Numbered from the stretch's first letter, positions 44,099-53,454 are shown. The stretch: 64,000 nt of DNA from Ruegeria lacuscaerulensis (GCF_013031245.1 NZ_WPZL01000007.1:62001-126000), one strand, 5' to 3'. The notes: generated from the letters alone by a model not told the origin. Numbers and translations are program-made.

Positions 44099-45343
44099 AT
44101 GAAACGTTTTGCATTTGCCACCGTATCGACTCTGGCCGTTGTGGCCGGGTCGTCGGTATTGGCCGAACCGCAGGCCGAAGTGCTGCATTGGTGGACGTCG
44201 GGCGGTGAGGCCAAGTCGGTCGCGGTTCTGCAGGAAGAGTTCGCCTCGAACGGCGGTACCTGGACAGATATGCCCGTTGCCGGTGGTGGTGGCGACGCCG
44301 CGATGACCGCTCTGCGTGCCCGTGTTCTGGCCGGAAACGCGCCGACTGCCGTCCAGCTGAAAGGCCCGGCCATTCAGGAGTGGTACGAAGAAGGTGTTCT
44401 GGCCGACATCTCAAATGTGGCCGAGGCCGAGGGATGGGCGGATGTTCTGCCAGCGTCGATCGCTGGTCACATGCAGTGTGACGGCACGTGGTGCGCTGCA
44501 CCCGTGAACGTGCACCGCATCGATTGGATTTGGGCGAATGCCGACGTACTGGCCGCCAACGGTATCGAAATGCCCACCACCTGGGATGAATTCAACGCCG
44601 CGGCTGAAAAGCTGCAGGCCGCGGGCGTGATCCCGCTGGCGCATGGCGGTCAGGCGTGGCAGGACGCCACCGTTTTCGAAGCGGTTGCTCTGGGTCTGGG
44701 TGGGCCTGAGTTCTATCAGAAAGCTCTGGTTGATCTCGATCCCGAGGCGCTGACGTCCGACACCATGGTTCAGGTCTTTGACCAGATGCGCACTCTGCGC
44801 GGTTACGTGGACGAGAACTTTTCGGGCCGCGACTGGAACCTTGCCACCGCCATGGTGATGAATGGTGAGGCGGCTTTCCAGATCATGGGCGACTGGGCCA
44901 AGGGTGAGTTCCTGGCCGCTGGCAAGACCCCCGGCGAAGATTTCCTGTGCGCCTCGACCCCCGGCGACGGATATCTGTACAACGTCGACAGCTTTGCCAT
45001 GTTCGAAGTGGAGGGTGACGACAACCGCGCTGGTCAGGAACTGCTGGCCAAGCTGATCGTTGCGCCGAACTTCCAGGAAGTGTTCAACCTGAACAAGGGC
45101 TCGATCCCAGCGCGGACAGACGTGGCACTGGATGCGTTTGACATCTGCGCCAAGATCTCGGCCGAAGATATGGGCTCGACCTCGGCGGGTGGTTCGCTGC
45201 TGCCTTCCTATGCCCACGGCATGGCACTGCGTGGGTCGCAGGCTGGTGCGATCACGGATGTTGTGACCGCGCATTTCAACTCGGATATGTCCTCGGCTGA
45301 CGCGGTGCAGCAACTGGCGGACGCAGTGGCCAACAGCTACTGA
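44099..45343 (+). CDS. gtsA: Glucose-type ABC transporter substrate-binding protein (GtsA-like)
   Basis: A 414-residue periplasmic sugar-binding protein with a signal peptide ending at VLA before EPQAEVLHWWTSGGEAKSV. The blocks VAGGGGDAAMTALRARVLAG, APVNVHRIDWIWAN, IPLAHGGQAWQDATVFEAV and GRDWNLATAMVMNGEAAFQIMGDW are those of the glucose/mannose-binding proteins of Pseudomonas GtsA type. GGGAGG lies 15 bases before the ATG and AGGAA nearer. First gene of a four-gene transporter operon; regulation by the adjacent two-component pair is possible. Confidence 0.88.
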   Translation: MKRFAFATVSTLAVVAGSSVLAEPQAEVLHWWTSGGEAKSVAVLQEEFASNGGTWTDMPVAGGGGDAAMTALRARVLAGNAPTAVQLKGPAIQEWYEEGVLADISNVAEAEGWADVLPASIAGHMQCDGTWCAAPVNVHRIDWIWANADVLAANGIEMPTTWDEFNAAAEKLQAAGVIPLAHGGQAWQDATVFEAVALGLGGPEFYQKALVDLDPEALTSDTMVQVFDQMRTLRGYVDENFSGRDWNLATAMVMNGEAAFQIMGDWAKGEFLAAGKTPGEDFLCASTPGDGYLYNVDSFAMFEVEGDDNRAGQELLAKLIVAPNFQEVFNLNKGSIPARTDVALDAFDICAKISAEDMGSTSAGGSLLPSYAHGMALRGSQAGAITDVVTAHFNSDMSSADAVQQLADAVANSY

Positions 45344-45400
45344 TCCCACACGCTCTGCCCCTATAATGCGGGGGCAGAGCAACTTTCCCCGGAGGCTAAT

Positions 45401-46273
45401 ATGTCCGAATGGCTGGAAAACCACCTGCCCAAGGTGGTACTGGCACCCTCGTTCATCGCTGTATTGATCTTTGTCTACGGCTTTATCGGATGGACTGCTT
45501 GGGTGTCGCTGACCCGCTCAAAACTGCTGCCGAAATACGAGATCAAGGGCTTCATCCAGTATGAACGCCTGTTTGACTCGCCCCGCTGGGATACGGCAAT
45601 CAACAACCTATATATCTTCGGCGCGCTGTTCATCGTGATCGCGATGGTTCTGGGCCTGTTGCTGGCCATCCTGCTGGATCAGAAGATCCGCGTCGAAGGG
45701 GCCATTCGCACGATCTATCTGTACCCGATGGCGCTGTCGATGATCGTGACCGGTACGGCGTGGAAATGGATCCTGAATCCGGGTCTGGGCATTGAATCCA
45801 TGGTCCAAGGCTGGGGCTTTCCGAATTTCGAATTCGACTGGCTGGTGAACCCCGATTACGCCATCTACACCATCGTGATTGCCGCGATCTGGCAAAGTTC
45901 GGGCTTTGTGATGGCGCTGTTTCTGGCCGGTCTGCGCTCGGTCGATGGTGAGATCATCAAGGCCGCGCAAGTCGATGGAATCCCAACATGGCGCATCTAT
46001 ACGGCGATCATCATCCCCTCGATGGCCCCGATCTTCCTTTCTGCCTTCATCGTGCTAGCCCACCTTGCGATCAAGAGCTTTGACCTTGTCATCGCCCTGA
46101 CTGGTGGTGGTCCGGGTTACGCGACCGATCTGCCCGCCACCTACATGTACGCCATGGCGTTTTCGCGCGGTGATATCGGTCAGGCGGCGTCTTCCGCGAT
46201 GATCATGATGCTGGTCGTCTTTGCCATCGTGGTTCCTTACCTTTACTCAGAACTGAGGGCGAAAAATGACTGA
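45401..46273 (+). CDS. gtsB: Sugar ABC transporter permease (GtsB-like)
   Basis: A 290-residue permease with six hydrophobic segments, starting LPKVVLAPSFIAVLIFVYGF. The conserved EAA loop is IIKAAQVDGIPTWRIYTAIIIPSM. LVNPDYAIYTIVIAAIWQSSGFVMALFLAGL is a typical MalF-type stretch. It sits 57 bases after gtsA, with GGAGG before the ATG, and its end overlaps the second permease by 8 bases. Confidence 0.9.
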   Translation: MSEWLENHLPKVVLAPSFIAVLIFVYGFIGWTAWVSLTRSKLLPKYEIKGFIQYERLFDSPRWDTAINNLYIFGALFIVIAMVLGLLLAILLDQKIRVEGAIRTIYLYPMALSMIVTGTAWKWILNPGLGIESMVQGWGFPNFEFDWLVNPDYAIYTIVIAAIWQSSGFVMALFLAGLRSVDGEIIKAAQVDGIPTWRIYTAIIIPSMAPIFLSAFIVLAHLAIKSFDLVIALTGGGPGYATDLPATYMYAMAFSRGDIGQAASSAMIMMLVVFAIVVPYLYSELRAKND

Positions 46274-47165
46274 TCTGTCGATGCCCCAAACTCAAACCCG
46301 TACCCAAAGCGCCACCGGCAAGATTGCCTTGCGCTGGTTGCTTTACGTGATGCTGGGCCTGTTTGCGCTGTATTACCTGATGCCGCTGTTTGTGATGCTG
46401 ACAACATCCCTGAAAAGCCTCGAGGAGATCCGCACCGGCAGCCTGATTTCGCTACCCCGCGAAGTTAGTCTGGACGCCTGGAAAACCGCATGGTCCAGCG
46501 CCTGTACCGGTATCCAATGCGAAGGTCTGCGGCCTTACTTCTGGAACTCTGTCCTGATCGCTGTACCAGCGGTCGCCATCTCGACCCTGCTGGGTGCGCT
46601 GAACGGCTATGTCGTGGCGCAATGGCGGTTCAAAGGGGCCAACATCATCTTCTCGCTGATGCTGTTCGGCTGCTTCATCCCGTTCCAGGTGGTCCTGCTG
46701 CCAATGGCGCGCCTACTGGGCATGATGGGCATCGCCGGAACCATTCCGGGGCTGATCTTTGTCCACGTGATCTACGGGCTGGGCTTCACTACGCTGTTTT
46801 TCCGCAACTACTATGTCACCATTCCGTCCGAGCTAACCAAAGCGGCTCGGGTCGACGGTGCCGGGTTCCTGCGGATTTTCTGGTCGATCTTCCTGCCACT
46901 GTCGCTGCCGATCATCGTGGTGACCGTGATCTGGCAGTTCACGCAGATCTGGAACGACTTCCTGTTCGGCGTGTCGTTCAGCCAGGCGGGAACACAGCCT
47001 GTAACCGTTGCGCTCAACAACATCGTAAACTCCACCACCGGCGTCAAAGAGTACAACGTCGACATGGCCGCCGCGATCATCGCGGGGCTGCCGACGCTGC
47101 TCGTCTATGTCGTGGCCGGTAAATATTTCATCCGCGGTCTGACCGCTGGCTCTGTGAAGGGATAA
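46266..47165 (+). CDS. gtsC: Sugar ABC transporter permease (GtsC-like)
   Basis: A 299-residue MalG-type permease. The N-terminal cytoplasmic segment is followed by helix 1 (WLLYVMLGLFALYYLMPLFV), then the periplasmic block TSLKSLEEIRTGSLISLP and helices ending with the EAA loop ELTKAARVDGAGFLRIFWSIFLPLS and the YFIRGLTAGSVKG C-terminus typical of the family. It pairs with the GtsB-like permease. The ATPase begins 5 bases after the stop. Confidence 0.91.
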   Translation: MTDLSMPQTQTRTQSATGKIALRWLLYVMLGLFALYYLMPLFVMLTTSLKSLEEIRTGSLISLPREVSLDAWKTAWSSACTGIQCEGLRPYFWNSVLIAVPAVAISTLLGALNGYVVAQWRFKGANIIFSLMLFGCFIPFQVVLLPMARLLGMMGIAGTIPGLIFVHVIYGLGFTTLFFRNYYVTIPSELTKAARVDGAGFLRIFWSIFLPLSLPIIVVTVIWQFTQIWNDFLFGVSFSQAGTQPVTVALNNIVNSTTGVKEYNVDMAAAIIAGLPTLLVYVVAGKYFIRGLTAGSVKG

Positions 47166-47170
47166 GACCC

Positions 47171-48268
47171 ATGGCTCCCATCCTCGACATCAACAACCTC
47201 TACAAGAATTACGGCGCGACCGAGATTCTCAAAGACATTAACATCTCGATCGAGCCTGGGGATTTCCTGGTGCTGGTCGGCCCCTCGGGCTGCGGTAAGT
47301 CCACCCTGCTGAACTGCATTGCAGGGCTGGAGCCGATCACCGGCGGTACGTTGGCAATTGGCGGCAAAGACATGACCCATGTCAGCCCCAAGGACCGCGA
47401 CATCGCGATGGTGTTCCAGTCCTACGCCCTTTACCCGACCATGTCAGTGGCCAAGAACATCACTTTTGGCATGAAGGTGCGTGGCGTCGATCAGGCCACG
47501 CAGGAGGCCAAGCTGAAAGAGGTCGCCGCGCTGCTGCAGATCGAACCGCTGCTGAACCGCCGCCCCAGCCAGTTGTCCGGCGGTCAGCGTCAGCGGGTGG
47601 CGATGGGCCGGGCACTGGTGCGCGACCCCAAGCTGTTCCTGTTTGACGAGCCGCTGTCAAACCTTGATGCCAAGCTGCGGGTCGAGATGCGTACCGAGAT
47701 CAAGAAGCTGCATCAGACACTGGATGCCTCGATCGTTTACGTGACCCACGACCAGATCGAGGCGATGACGCTGGCCACCAAGATCGTGGTTCTCAAAGGC
47801 GGTATCGTGCAACAGATCGGCAGCCCGGCCGAGATCTACAACAACCCTGCCAACCTGTTTGTGGCAGATTTCATGGGTTCGCCCGCGATGAACCTGATCC
47901 CGGCGCAGGCGACAAAGAACGGGTCGGGCACACAAATCGCAATCACGCGTGACACGGGTGAGACACTGGTGCTGCACGACGCCCGCGATCTGTCGCTACC
48001 GCAGGACGTGATCCTGGGCCTGCGTCCCGAAGACATCGCCGAGGCCGGTTTCCGCGCCGGCGCCGAAGTGCAGGAAGCCACGTGTTTGGTCGATATGGTC
48101 GAACCGGCAGGTGCAGATACCTATGTGGTCTCGGAACTCGGCGGCAAACAGGTCACCGCGCGGCTGCACGCGGAGACCACGGCCCAGGCGGGCAAGATGC
48201 TGAACCTCGCCTTTGACATGAGCAAGGTGTCATATTTCGCCAAAGAAACCGGCGAGCGTCTGAATTAA
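47171..48268 (+). CDS. Sugar ABC transporter ATP-binding protein (MalK/UgpC type)
   Basis: A 365-residue ATPase powering the gts transporter. Walker A is GPSGCGKST, Q loop MVFQSYALYPTMSV, signature LSGGQRQRVAMGRAL, Walker B LFLFDEPLSNLD and switch His in YVTHDQIEA. The C-terminal third is the TOBE/OB regulatory domain seen in MalK and UgpC (LGLRPEDIAEAG). No sugar-catabolic gene is linked. A strong terminator follows, closing the operon. Confidence 0.93.
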   Translation: MAPILDINNLYKNYGATEILKDINISIEPGDFLVLVGPSGCGKSTLLNCIAGLEPITGGTLAIGGKDMTHVSPKDRDIAMVFQSYALYPTMSVAKNITFGMKVRGVDQATQEAKLKEVAALLQIEPLLNRRPSQLSGGQRQRVAMGRALVRDPKLFLFDEPLSNLDAKLRVEMRTEIKKLHQTLDASIVYVTHDQIEAMTLATKIVVLKGGIVQQIGSPAEIYNNPANLFVADFMGSPAMNLIPAQATKNGSGTQIAITRDTGETLVLHDARDLSLPQDVILGLRPEDIAEAGFRAGAEVQEATCLVDMVEPAGADTYVVSELGGKQVTARLHAETTAQAGKMLNLAFDMSKVSYFAKETGERLN

Positions 48269-48270
48269 GC

Positions 48271-48305
48271 AAAAGCGCCGCGCGAGGGTTTCGCGCGGCG
48301 CTTTT
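48271..48305 (+). terminator. Strong rho-independent terminator after the gts operon
   Basis: AAAAGCGCCGCGCGA (48271-48285) pairs perfectly with TCGCGCGGCGCTTTT (48291-48305) around GGGTT, 15 bp in all, ending in five T. The symmetric A and T runs let it work in both directions, so it also serves the convergent mlaC gene, whose stop is 20 bases away. Confidence 0.92.
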
Positions 48306-48324
48306 TCTAACCTCGTGGACCGGA

Positions 48325-48933
48325 TCAACCGATCCGCTTCATATCCTTGATCAGACGGTTCAGGTCGCCGCCGCGTGCGTCCAGCATGGCGCCGATCTCG
48401 GTTCGTTCGGTCAGCAGCATATTCACCCCTTCGATGAACATGTTGAAGAACTTGTCACTCCCGGACTTGTCCGAGACAAGAAACGTCACTTCGAACGGGG
48501 ACGTGCCTTGCAGCTTGACCGAGGTGCGCACCTCGTAGCCAGCCTTGATTTTCCGCGCGTTGCGAACAGTGACCTGGCCGCCGATGAATTCACGGAAGCG
48601 TCGGCCGTATTTGCTGGAGATATAGCCCTGAAACGCGCGCGTGAACTGTTTCAGCTGCGACGGGCTGGCCGAGCGGCCATCGGCCCCCAGCACATAGCGC
48701 GCCATGATTGGCACATCGGCGTATTGCACGAAAATCTTCTCGAAATCGCGGATCATGGCTTTTTCGGATTTGCCCGAGGCGATCACGCGGTTGATGTCGT
48801 CAACGACGCTGACGACCAGGGCCTTGGCGCTGGCTTCGGTCTGGGCAAAGGCAGACAGGGGCAGTGCGGACAGCGCCAGACCGGCAAGGCCGGTGGCGAC
48901 AAAATCGCGTCGGTTTAAGGGGTTATTCGGCAT
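48325..48933 (-). CDS. mlaC: MlaC/Ttg2D-type phospholipid-binding protein
   Basis: A 202-residue periplasmic protein of the MlaC (toluene-tolerance Ttg2) family, which carries phospholipids between the outer-membrane MlaA complex and the inner-membrane MlaFEDB transporter. The N-terminus has a twin-arginine signal, NRRDFVATGLAG, unlike the Sec signal of E. coli MlaC. The fold blocks QYADVPIMARYVLG, QLKQFTRAFQGYISSKYGRRF and LTERTEIGAML are clear. ATG 48933 follows GAGGA; another ATG at 48945 also has GAGGA because both lie in the repeat at the end of mlaA. The mlaFED genes are not in the window. Confidence 0.88.
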   Translation of the reverse strand: MPNNPLNRRDFVATGLAGLALSALPLSAFAQTEASAKALVVSVVDDINRVIASGKSEKAMIRDFEKIFVQYADVPIMARYVLGADGRSASPSQLKQFTRAFQGYISSKYGRRFREFIGGQVTVRNARKIKAGYEVRTSVKLQGTSPFEVTFLVSDKSGSDKFFNMFIEGVNMLLTERTEIGAMLDARGGDLNRLIKDMKRIG

Positions 48934-49798
48934 AGGGGTCCTCATAAGGGTCCTCGTAAGGGTCTAGATAGGGGTCCCTGACAGGGTCGGTCCCGGTTTC
49001 GGCATAGGGGTCATCATAAAGACCCAGATAGGTAGCCTCGTCATCCCGTGCCAGTTCAAAGCGGCGATTTTGCAGGTAAATAGTCCGGGCCTGCGCATAA
49101 CTATCCGCGCTTTCATACAGGATCGAATCCACCGTATCCGCGAACCGGCCACGATCTCCCATCCGGCGGACAACCTCGGCATAAACACCGATATTGTCGA
49201 CAGGGCGCACCGGGCTGAAATTGATCGGGTTGGAAAACAGATTGACGATCACGCCTATCGAATCCCGCGCGGTCGACGGGCCGTAGAAGGGCAGCTCGAC
49301 ATAGGCGCCTTCACCAAAGCCCCAGACATGCAGGGTTTCGCCGAAATCCGTGTCAACTGGTGGCAGGTTCAATTCACTGGCCGGGTCCGACAGTCCCGCG
49401 CCGCCCACGGTCGTATTGATCACGAACCGCAACAACGCGTTGCCCGATTGTTTGATGTTGCCCTGAAGCAAGTAATCCAGAGCCTGTCCGGGCATCGTCA
49501 GGTTTTCAGCGAAGTGGTTAAAGCTGGTCACCATCGGGTCGGGCACGATTTTGACATAGCCTTTCGAGGCCGGACGGAACAGGAACCGGTCGACGCCCAG
49601 GTTGAACTTGTGGATACCCCGGTTCGCGTTCTCATAAGGGTCGAAAATCTCACCCCGCGCGGCCGCGTCCTGGGGTTGCGTTGCGCAGGCGCTGAGGACT
49701 GTCAGCACGGACAGGACGATCAGGTGCGAAAAGCTGATTCTGCTCAACACGGTCTTTGCCACTCCAAAAATTCGGATGTCGTTCACCCGAACACTCAA
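48923..49798 (-). CDS. mlaA: MlaA (VacJ) family outer-membrane lipoprotein with acidic repeat tail
   Basis: A 291-residue lipoprotein with lipobox LSACA. The MlaA core FDPYENANRGIHKFNLGVDRF and the segments LSDPASELNLPPVDTDFGETLHVWG and GAYVELPFYGPSTARDSIG are typical. MlaA removes misplaced phospholipids from the outer leaflet with porins. The C-terminus is unusual: a run of DPY-containing units (DPYLDPYEDPYEDPYAE). The start is uncertain: TTG 49798 has AGGTGG upstream, but GTG 49750 would give a better lipoprotein signal of about 22 residues. Coding overlaps mlaC by 11 bases. Confidence 0.88.
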   Translation of the reverse strand: MSVRVNDIRIFGVAKTVLSRISFSHLIVLSVLTVLSACATQPQDAAARGEIFDPYENANRGIHKFNLGVDRFLFRPASKGYVKIVPDPMVTSFNHFAENLTMPGQALDYLLQGNIKQSGNALLRFVINTTVGGAGLSDPASELNLPPVDTDFGETLHVWGFGEGAYVELPFYGPSTARDSIGVIVNLFSNPINFSPVRPVDNIGVYAEVVRRMGDRGRFADTVDSILYESADSYAQARTIYLQNRRFELARDDEATYLGLYDDPYAETGTDPVRDPYLDPYEDPYEDPYAE

Positions 49799-49848
49799 TC
49801 AATACCACCTGTGGCCGCTTGGCGCGGCGCAATCTGATGTCACATAGA

Positions 49849-49871
49849 TGTTTCACCGTCAAAATGAAACA
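49849..49871. promoter_or_regulatory. Inverted repeat in the divergent mlaA/RidA gap
   Basis: TGTTTCA (49849-49855) and TGAAACA (49865-49871) are a perfect 7-base inverted repeat separated by 9 bases, in the 242-base gap between mlaA and the RidA gene. It could be a repressor operator or a weak hairpin. I see no other coding feature in this gap. Confidence 0.3.
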
Positions 49872-50040
49872 GCCAGCGTTTAACTCGCCCGACAGGTCGA
49901 GGTAAAGTGACACAAGTTCAACAGTCCGGAATAAGAAAAGTTACGCCCACCTTTCGGTCCGTTTCAAAGGTTTTTTCGCACTTTCCGAACTCGGGCTTCC
50001 CGGTTAGCTTCGCCCCGACTCAAGATTGGGAGGAAACTTC

Positions 50041-50496
50041 ATGAGCATCGCAGCAAAACTGGAAAGCCTGGGCGTCACGCTGCCCGACGCGCCCGCGCCC
50101 GCAGCGAATTACGTGCCCTTCGTACGTGTAGGCAATATCGTTTACGTTTCGGGCCAGATATCCAAGGATGAGGATCTGATCACCGGCAAACTCGGTGATG
50201 ACATGGGCGTGGAAGCAGGTGCCGCGGCAGCGAAAGTTTGTGCCATCAACCTGCTGGCGCAGGTCAAGGCGGCCTGTGATGGTGATATCGAAAAGCTGGT
50301 TCGCGTGATCAAGCTGACCGGTTTCGTGAATTCGACAGCCGATTTCACCGCTCAGCCGCAAGTGATCAACGGGGCTTCGGATTTTCTGGTCGAGGCGCTG
50401 GGCGATGCCGGTCGTCACTCGCGTTCCGCCGTCAGCGCCGCGGCACTGCCGCTGGGCGTAGCCGTTGAAATCGAAGGCATTTTTGAGGTTCAATGA
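50041..50496 (+). CDS. RidA family protein (enamine/imine deaminase superfamily)
   Basis: A 151-residue protein of the RidA/YjgF group, larger-subfamily type. Typical segments are NYVPFVRVGNIVYVSGQISKDED, LVRVIKLTGFVNST and HSRSAVSAAALPLGVAVEIEGIFEV, which keeps the Arg equivalent to the substrate-binding Arg of E. coli RidA. RidA enzymes hydrolyse reactive enamines from PLP enzymes. GGGAGG precedes the ATG at 50041. Its stop overlaps the phosphodiesterase start by 4 bases. Confidence 0.88.
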   Translation: MSIAAKLESLGVTLPDAPAPAANYVPFVRVGNIVYVSGQISKDEDLITGKLGDDMGVEAGAAAAKVCAINLLAQVKAACDGDIEKLVRVIKLTGFVNSTADFTAQPQVINGASDFLVEALGDAGRHSRSAVSAAALPLGVAVEIEGIFEVQ

Positions 50497-51260
50497 CACC
50501 TATATTACCTGATGTGTTCCTGCAGCGCCCGATAGCGCACCGGGCGTTACACGACATTTCGGACAACCGCCCGGAAAACGGCCGGGCGGCGATTCGTGCC
50601 GCGATTGACGCCGGATATGGGATCGAGATCGACCTGCAAATGACCTCGGACAACCGGGCCATGGTGTTTCACGACTATGACATGACCCGTCTGACCGGGC
50701 AGTCCGGTCCGATCCGTCAGGTCACCTCGGCGCAGGCGCAGGCCACGTCGTTGCTGTACGCGGATGATGGCATCCCGACGCTGGACGAGGTGTTAGACAT
50801 GGTCGCGGGCAAGGTGCCGTTGCTGATCGAGTTCAAGGATCAGGACGGGGCGATGGGCCTGGACGTGGGCCCGCTGGAGCAGGACGCGGTCCGCGCGTTG
50901 CAGGGGTATGACGGGCCAGTGGCGCTGATGTCGTTCAACCCCAATTCCGTCGCCGAGTTGGCCCGGCTGGCCCCGCATTTGCCACGTGGGATCGTGACGG
51001 GCTCTTACCAGCCCAAGGTCGAACTGCTGCCTCGGAAGGTGTGCGATCACCTGCGCGACATTCCGGATTTCGACCGCGTGGGTGCCAGTTTCATCAGCCA
51101 TGAGGTTCACGACCTTACCCGCCCCCGCGTGGTCGAACTGAAAGCACGCGGCGTACCGATCCTGTGCTGGACAGTGCGGTCGCCCGAACAAGAGGCAGAA
51201 GCCCGCAAGATTGCGGATAATGTGACCTTCGAAGGGTATTTGGCTCCCCATCCGGGTTGA
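50493..51260 (+). CDS. Glycerophosphodiester phosphodiesterase
   Basis: A 255-residue GDPD-family enzyme hydrolysing glycerophosphodiesters to glycerol 3-phosphate and an alcohol. Motifs are IAHRALHDISDNRPENG (catalytic His and metal Glu), GIEIDLQMTSD, VFHDYDMTRLTG (second catalytic His) and PLLIEFKDQ. There is no signal peptide, so it is cytoplasmic. It is coupled to RidA by overlap. The glpK gene 36 kb away would handle the related glycerol route. Confidence 0.92.
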   Translation: MTPILPDVFLQRPIAHRALHDISDNRPENGRAAIRAAIDAGYGIEIDLQMTSDNRAMVFHDYDMTRLTGQSGPIRQVTSAQAQATSLLYADDGIPTLDEVLDMVAGKVPLLIEFKDQDGAMGLDVGPLEQDAVRALQGYDGPVALMSFNPNSVAELARLAPHLPRGIVTGSYQPKVELLPRKVCDHLRDIPDFDRVGASFISHEVHDLTRPRVVELKARGVPILCWTVRSPEQEAEARKIADNVTFEGYLAPHPG

Positions 51261-51305
51261 TCCCTTCCCACGGCGTCACAGATAAAGGTCAGACGCGGAG
51301 GGCAC

Positions 51306-52493
51306 ATGGATCAGGCGCAAATCGAGGTTCAGGTACTGGGCTCGCTGTCGCAGATTTCTGCGGCCGAATGGGACAGCTGCGCCTGCCCCGAGGCCGCCGA
51401 TGGCGGGCGGCCGCTTGATCCTTTTACCACTCACCGGTTCCTGCTGGCGCTGGAGGAAAGCGGGTCTGTTGGGCGCGGCACCGGCTGGCAGCCGCAATAC
51501 CTGACCACTTATCTGGACGGGATGCTGATTGCCGCGGCCCCGATGTATGCCAAGTCACACAGCCAGGGCGAGTATATCTTTGACCACAATTGGGCGCATG
51601 CCTATGAAAACGCAGGCGGGCGGTATTACCCCAAGCTGCAGATCGCAGTGCCGTTCACACCCGCGACGGGTCGACGGTTTCTGGTGCGGCCCGGTTACGA
51701 AGCGGTCGGCATGTCGGCGCTGGTGCAGGGCGCGGTGCAGCTAGCCGCCGACAACCGGGTGTCTTCTGTTCATGCGACCTTCTGCACTGAGGATGAGGCG
51801 CTGGCGGGTGAGCAAATGGGTCTGATGCTGCGCCAGTCGCAGCAGTTTCACTGGCTCAATGACGATTACGCGGGTTTTGACGGGTTTCTCGGCGCGCTAT
51901 CTTCGCGCAAGCGCAAGAATATCCGCAAGGAACGGGCGCAAGCCTGCGATTTCGGCGGTCAGATCCGTACGCTGACGGGCGCGGATTTGCAGCCCGAACA
52001 CTGGGACGCCTTCTGGACATTCTATCAGGATACCGGATCACGTAAATGGGGCATGCCTTACCTGACCCGACAATTCTTTGATATTGCACATGAAACCATG
52101 TCTGATGACGTGGCGTTGGTATTGGCAGAGCGGAACGGGTACCCCATCGCGGGTGCGTTGAACTTCATCGGCCGCGAAACGCTCTATGGCCGGTACTGGG
52201 GCTGCGTCGAACATCACGCCTGCCTTCATTTCGAATTGTGCTACTATAGGGCGATCGATTTTGCCATTGCGGAAGGCTTGTCCCGTGTCGAGGCTGGCGC
52301 GCAGGGCGAACACAAGCTGGCGCGCGGCTATCTGCCGACGCGCACGCACAGCTTGCACTGGGTCGGCGACCCCGGCTTTGCAGACGCGATCAGGAACTTT
52401 CTGGACGCCGAAGCCCATGCAGTGGGAGAAGAGATCGAGATTCTGACGGATTACGGACCGTTCAGAAAATCGAACCCGGAGGAACAACAATGA
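51306..52493 (+). CDS. FemAB/GNAT-like N-acyltransferase family protein (DUF482-type)
   Basis: A 395-residue protein of the bacterial peptidogalycan-biosynthesis/acyltransferase (PF04339) type. Characteristic blocks are [74 protein letters not shown] [16 protein letters not shown] and YGRYWGC with [17 protein letters not shown]. Family members are predicted acyltransferases with GNAT fold; the acceptor is unknown. Its stop overlaps phhB by 4 bases. Confidence 0.82.
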   Translation: MDQAQIEVQVLGSLSQISAAEWDSCACPEAADGGRPLDPFTTHRFLLALEESGSVGRGTGWQPQYLTTYLDGMLIAAAPMYAKSHSQGEYIFDHNWAHAYENAGGRYYPKLQIAVPFTPATGRRFLVRPGYEAVGMSALVQGAVQLAADNRVSSVHATFCTEDEALAGEQMGLMLRQSQQFHWLNDDYAGFDGFLGALSSRKRKNIRKERAQACDFGGQIRTLTGADLQPEHWDAFWTFYQDTGSRKWGMPYLTRQFFDIAHETMSDDVALVLAERNGYPIAGALNFIGRETLYGRYWGCVEHHACLHFELCYYRAIDFAIAEGLSRVEAGAQGEHKLARGYLPTRTHSLHWVGDPGFADAIRNFLDAEAHAVGEEIEILTDYGPFRKSNPEEQQ

Positions 52494-52783
52494 CCGAACT
52501 ACTGTCGACCGAGACCCGCGGCCCGCTGTTGGACCCGCTGTTCAAGAACGGCTGGACCATGGTCGAAGACCGGGATGCGATCACAAAAACCTTTATTTTC
52601 GAGGATTTCGTTCATGCTTTCGGCTGGATGGCGCAGGTGGCGATGTTCGCCGAGAAGTGGAACCACCATCCCGAATGGTCCAACATCTACCGCACGGTCG
52701 AGGTGACCTTGGCCACTCATGATGTGGGCGGCCTTTCTGCGCTGGACGCCAAGCTTGCGCGTAAAATGGACAGTCTGGTTTAA
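52490..52783 (+). CDS. phhB: 4a-hydroxytetrahydrobiopterin dehydratase (pterin carbinolamine dehydratase)
   Basis: A 97-residue protein with the active-site block [23 protein letters not shown], where the HH and later His bind the pterin, and the C-terminal [15 protein letters not shown]. It regenerates tetrahydropterin for phenylalanine hydroxylase; no phhA gene is adjacent. It overlaps the acyltransferase stop and, at its own end, overlaps the convergent lipoprotein gene by 4 bases. Confidence 0.93.
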   Translation: MTELLSTETRGPLLDPLFKNGWTMVEDRDAITKTFIFEDFVHAFGWMAQVAMFAEKWNHHPEWSNIYRTVEVTLATHDVGGLSALDAKLARKMDSLV

Positions 52784-53091
52784 CCCCGGTCGCTTTGCGA
52801 TCCTTCACCGCCCGCCAGAGACGCCGCAGTACCCATTTGCCTGAATTCCTCGGGCGTCACTGTTCCGTCGCTGACGTCAATATTTCCCGGAATGCGCGTG
52901 GTCCGGTTGCCGATCTGGCGAACACTGCGTGCGGCCGGATTAATGTCAAGACAGCGGTTATTGTAACAGGTCAGCCCGCTGGTGTTGATCTGGATACGCG
53001 CCAGACCATCCGGTCCGGTGACAACGGGTGCCTGCGGCACATCGCAGGCAGCCAGCACTGCCAGCGTCGCCAGACCGGTCCATTTGTTCAT
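52780..53091 (-). CDS. Small lipoprotein of unknown function
   Basis: A 103-residue predicted lipoprotein with lipobox LAVLAAC after MNKWTGLAT. The mature part has a Cys pair in [12 protein letters not shown] and no family I recognise. AGGAG is present upstream of ATG 53091. It is the last of three small exported proteins read leftward (glycine-zipper, EF-hand, this one), with gaps of 11 and 15 bases, so they look like one operon. Confidence 0.7.
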   Translation of the reverse strand: MNKWTGLATLAVLAACDVPQAPVVTGPDGLARIQINTSGLTCYNNRCLDINPAARSVRQIGNRTTRIPGNIDVSDGTVTPEEFRQMGTAASLAGGEGSQSDRG

Positions 53092-53106
53092 AGCGGGCTC
53101 CTGTTG

Positions 53107-53454
53107 TTAGTCCAGCTGACCATTGCCATCCTGATCCGCCGAAATGAAATCATCGTTCATCTGCGCATCGTATTCCGCTCTGGAAATTAAGCTATCGTTG
53201 TTCCGGTCAACACTCTGGAACTGCTTGATGTCCAGAAACGGTTTGGCTTCGTCCAGACCCAACGTACCGTTCTTGTCCTCGTCCATTTCCTGAAAAGCAT
53301 AGTCGGAAAAGGCATCGAATTCATCTTTGGATAGAAAGCCGTCATTGTTCGCGTCGATCGCCTGAAGCTCTTTTTCGTGCAACTCCGCGACAGTTTCAGC
53401 CGAGGCTGCACCAGCGAGCAGCATGGCGGCGATGACAATAATTCCACGTGTCAT
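53107..53454 (-). CDS. Exported EF-hand calcium-binding protein
   Basis: A 115-residue protein with a signal peptide (MTRGIIVIAAMLLAGAASA) and four EF-hand loops: DANNDGFLSKDE (34-45), DEDKNGTLGLDE (58-69), DRNNDSLISRAE (83-94) and a C-terminally cut DQDGNGQLD (107-115). The loops keep the Ca2+-binding pattern D-x-[DN]-x-[DN]-G except loop 3, where Ser replaces Gly. It is expected in the periplasm. GAGGAG precedes ATG 53454; an upstream TTG-type start at 53472 would put residues before the signal peptide. Confidence 0.85.
   Translation of the reverse strand: MTRGIIVIAAMLLAGAASAETVAELHEKELQAIDANNDGFLSKDEFDAFSDYAFQEMDEDKNGTLGLDEAKPFLDIKQFQSVDRNNDSLISRAEYDAQMNDDFISADQDGNGQLD

Noticed and set aside
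48923..48975. Short repeats at the mlaA end as a possible CRISPR or mobile-element trace
   Set aside because: They are in-frame codons for a DPYED peptide repeat, too short and unspaced for CRISPR.
49799..50040. tRNA or other RNA gene in the 242-base gap
   Set aside because: No cloverleaf, no T-loop consensus and no terminator; only one short inverted repeat is seen.
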